A stretch of 8,559 nucleotides of DNA from Pseudomonadota bacterium (GTDB lineage Bacteria; Pseudomonadota; Alphaproteobacteria; Azospirillales; Azospirillaceae). The stretch lies in NCBI GenBank assembly GCA_023413605.1, contig JAEZPL010000759.1, positions 1 through 8,559 on the forward strand. Reading direction: 5' to 3'. The translations under genes were made by a program, and so were the position numbers. Below are positions 6,857 through 8,559 of the stretch, piece by piece. Each line of letters starts with the position of its first letter. Within the stretch, counting starts at the first letter, position 1. Below the pieces are notes generated by a model. That model worked only from the letters and a program-made list of their open reading frames with translations. It was not told the origin of the DNA and did no database searches.

Positions 6857-6885
6857 TTGATTCGGCTGGAATACCTGCCTAAATT
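6857..6885 (+). promoter_or_regulatory. Candidate hrcA-grpE promoter, vegetative or heat-shock type
   Basis: TTGATT (6857-6862) and TAAATT (6880-6885) are 17 bp apart, each matching four of six bases of the sigma-70 boxes, and lie 56 bp before the hrcA ATG. The same DNA can be read as a heat-shock-like promoter: GTTG at 6856-6859, 18 bases, then CCTAAAT at 6878-6884, close to the alphaproteobacterial RpoH pattern CTTG-N17/18-CYTATNT recalled from the literature. Which sigma factor is used cannot be decided by reading. Confidence 0.42.
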
Positions 6886-6892
6886 CCAGACG
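6863..6892. repeat. Imperfect inverted repeat over the hrcA promoter -10 (operator candidate)
   Basis: The arms 6863-6872 and 6883-6892 pair at nine of ten positions (core CTGGAAT and ATTCCAG, mismatch at 6865/6890), with a 10-base spacer. It covers the spacer, -10 box and probable start point of the candidate hrcA promoter, the right place for a repressor to bind. Its sequence is not CIRCE. Confidence 0.45.
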
Positions 6893-6941
6893 CCGCAACC
6901 CTTCATGCCGTCCGGTTTCCGCCAGACATGATCGCCGAGCC

Positions 6942-7982
6942 ATGATCACCGAGTTGAACCATCGGTCCCGTGAAATCTTCCGGCTGATCGTCGACGCCTA
7001 TGTGGCGACCGGCGAGCCGGTGGGCTCGCGCACGATCTCGCGGAGGCTCGGCATGGCCCTGTCCCCCGCGACCATCCGCAACGTCATGGCCGACCTGGAG
7101 GAGCAGGGGCTGCTCTACGCCCCCCACACGTCGGCCGGCCGCATCCCGACCGAGGCCGGCCTGCGCCTGTTCGTCAACGGTCTGCTGGAGATCGGCAGCC
7201 TGAGCGAGGACGAGCGCGAGTCGATCGAGGCGAAATGCTCCTCCTCCGGCCGGTCCTTGCAGGACGTGCTGGGCGAGGCGTCCACCATGCTTTCGGGGCT
7301 GTCGCACTGCGCCGGGCTGGTGGTGGCGCCGAAGACCGACCGGCCGCTGAAGCACATCGAGTTCGTGTCGCTCGCCCCCGGCCGCGCGCTGGTGGTGCTG
7401 GTCAACGAGGATGGGCTGGTCGAGAACCGCGTGATCGAGGTGCCGGTGGGGGTGCCCGCCTCCACGCTGCAGATGGTGTCCAACTTCCTCAGCGCGAAGC
7501 TGGTCGGCCGCACGCTGGACGAGGCGCGCCAGGCCGTGCTGCGCGAGATCGAGGAGCAGAAGACCGAGCTGGACGAATTGTCGCGCCGGGTCGTCGCCGC
7601 CGGGCTGGCCACCTGGGCCGGCAGCGGCGGGCAGAACAGCGGCCAGCTGATCGTGCGCGGGCAGGCGCGGCTGCTGGAGGACGTCACCGCCCTGTCGGAC
7701 CTGGAGCGCGTGCGCGCCCTATTCGAGGCGCTGGAGACCAAGGAAACCATGCTGCGCCTGCTGGACGCCACCGGCCAGGGCGACGGGGTGCAGATTTTCA
7801 TCGGGGCCGAGAACGTGCTGTTCAACCACTCCGGCTGTTCGCTGATCATTTCGCCGTTCCAGAACAGCCGCGAACAGGTGATCGGCGCCATCGGCGTGAT
7901 CGGCCCGACCCGCATCAATTATGCGCGCATCATCCCGCTGGTGGATTATACAGCCAAGGTCATCAGCCGCCTCGTCGGATGA
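6942..7982 (+). CDS. hrcA: Heat-inducible transcription repressor HrcA
   Basis: HrcA represses chaperone operons (typically groESL) by binding the CIRCE operator, with GroEL assisting its folding. The 346-residue product is full length. It has the N-terminal winged helix with LNHRSREIFRLIVDAYVATG (5-24), GEPVGSRTISRR (24-35), recognition helix SPATIRNVMADLE (41-53) and wing HTSAGRIPT (62-70). The middle and C-terminal GAF-like dimer region shows SHCAGLVVAPK (121-131), QIFIGAEN (284-291) and IGVIGPTRINYARIIPLVDY (317-336). ATG 6942 begins the conserved N-terminus and the frame has no upstream start codon before a stop. No clear Shine-Dalgarno precedes it, which is unusual among these genes. 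It is followed after 62 bp by grpE, the usual alphaproteobacterial hrcA-grpE pair. No CIRCE copy is in the window, so CIRCE-mediated autoregulation is not evident. Confidence 0.97.
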   Translation: MITELNHRSREIFRLIVDAYVATGEPVGSRTISRRLGMALSPATIRNVMADLEEQGLLYAPHTSAGRIPTEAGLRLFVNGLLEIGSLSEDERESIEAKCSSSGRSLQDVLGEASTMLSGLSHCAGLVVAPKTDRPLKHIEFVSLAPGRALVVLVNEDGLVENRVIEVPVGVPASTLQMVSNFLSAKLVGRTLDEARQAVLREIEEQKTELDELSRRVVAAGLATWAGSGGQNSGQLIVRGQARLLEDVTALSDLERVRALFEALETKETMLRLLDATGQGDGVQIFIGAENVLFNHSGCSLIISPFQNSREQVIGAIGVIGPTRINYARIIPLVDYTAKVISRLVG

Positions 7983-8044
7983 CGGGTGCTGCTGACGGCC
8001 GCTTCCCCACGCTTCGACCGACCAGAAGACATAACGAGAGAGCC

Positions 8045-8559
8045 ATGAGCGAAGAGCAGAACAAGCCCGCCGAAGCCGAGGTGGAGCAGACCGAGGCCGG
8101 CAAGGACGCCCAGCAGGCCGCCGCTCCCGAAAATGCCCAGAATGGGGAGCGCGTCGCCCAGTTGGAAGCCGAGGTCGCCAGCCTGAAGGACCAGCTTCTG
8201 CGCCAGATGGCGGAGGTGGAGAACACCCGCCGCCGCGCCCAGCGCGACCGCGAGGACGCCAGCAAGTTCGCCGTTTCCAGCTTCGCCAAGGAGCTGGTCT
8301 CCGTCGCCGACAACCTGCGCCGCGCGCTGGAGGCCGTGCCGGCCGATGGCCGCGAGCATGACGAGATGCTGAAGAGCCTCGCCGTCGGGGTCGAGGCGAC
8401 CGAGCGCCAGCTGTTCGCCGCCTTCGACCGCGCCGGCATCAAGAAGATCGACCCGACCGGCGAGCTGTTCGACCCGAACTTCCATCAGGTGATGTTCGAG
8501 ATCGAGAACACCGGCAAGCCGGCCGGAACGGTCGTCCAGGTGCTTCAGCCCGGCTACAC
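8045..8559 (+). CDS. grpE: Nucleotide exchange factor GrpE, partial at the right edge
   Basis: GrpE releases ADP from DnaK and so drives the Hsp70 cycle. The first 171 residues are present and the window cuts the last part. Residues 1-35 are acidic and Gln/Ala-rich, probably disordered (MSEEQNKPAEAEVEQ...). A long coiled coil follows, VAQLEAEVASLKDQLLRQMAEVENTRRRAQRDRED, about 37-71, including the family's AEVENTRRR. Then come SFAKELVSVADNLRRAL and the compact beta-rich head, marked by FDPNFHQVMFE and a start of the VVQVLQPGY motif at the edge. ATG 8045 has a modest GAGAG site a few bases upstream. It lies 62 bp after hrcA with no terminator seen between them, so co-transcription is likely. 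Confidence 0.96.
   Translation, partial: MSEEQNKPAEAEVEQTEAGKDAQQAAAPENAQNGERVAQLEAEVASLKDQLLRQMAEVENTRRRAQRDREDASKFAVSSFAKELVSVADNLRRALEAVPADGREHDEMLKSLAVGVEATERQLFAAFDRAGIKKIDPTGELFDPNFHQVMFEIENTGKPAGTVVQVLQPGY

Noticed and set aside
5466..6860. Long open frame (464 codons) on the plus strand
   Set aside because: Antisense to rdgB and rph, low-complexity translation and no family resemblance.
6868..6898. rph promoter on the minus strand (TTGCGG with TATTCC)
   Set aside because: The boxes match poorly and the spacer would be 19 bp, so it is not convincing enough to list.
6771..6941. CIRCE operator upstream of hrcA
   Set aside because: I looked for the TTAGCACTC-N9-GAGTGCTAA pattern on both strands; the two inverted repeats present have unrelated arms.
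7983..8044. Terminator or separate promoter between hrcA and grpE
   Set aside because: The 62-bp gap shows no stable hairpin with a T tract and no convincing promoter boxes; co-transcription is the simpler reading.

Overview
This is a housekeeping stretch of a high-GC bacterial chromosome. Gene order and protein character point to an alphaproteobacterium, most likely Rhodospirillales and Azospirillum-like. The two main clues are rph-rdgB-hemW transcribed away from hrcA-grpE, and a YraM/LpoA-type lipoprotein gene facing rsmI-yraN. The taxon is inferred from gene order and protein character, not from a search. I see no mobile elements, RNA genes, CRISPR or accessory cargo.

Layout. Positions 1-519 (minus) hold the 5' part of a lipoprotein gene, a penicillin-binding protein activator of the LpoA/YraM type. 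Facing away from it is a plus-strand run: rsmI (16S rRNA C1402 2'-O-methyltransferase), yraN (nuclease-fold UPF0102 protein, 4-bp overlap with rsmI), a SirB1-type transglutaminase-like/TPR protein, and gshB (glutathione synthetase). This run converges on a compact minus-strand cluster that reads, in transcription order, rph (RNase PH), rdgB (ITP/XTP pyrophosphatase), hemW (radical-SAM heme chaperone) and folA (dihydrofolate reductase). The minus-strand genes are 12-13 bp apart or overlap. A perfect 12-bp inverted repeat lies between the convergent gshB and folA ends. At the right, rph is divergent from hrcA (heat-shock repressor), followed by grpE (DnaK nucleotide-exchange factor), which is cut by the window edge.

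The genes group by theme: ribosome and RNA maturation (rsmI, rph), nucleotide and folate metabolism (rdgB, folA), redox and cofactor handling (gshB, hemW), cell-wall synthesis support (the lipoprotein), and the chaperone network (hrcA, grpE). The most informative non-coding DNA is the 171-bp rph/hrcA divergent region. It holds a promoter-like sequence for hrcA, an imperfect inverted repeat spanning that promoter's -10 region, and a second GC-rich inverted repeat in the rph leader. No canonical CIRCE operator is visible.

I did not find an undescribed multi-gene system here. The second-look items are small: the regulatory repeats, a duplicated start region at hrcA, a cysteine-free SirB1 protein beside gshB, and the intergenic palindrome.
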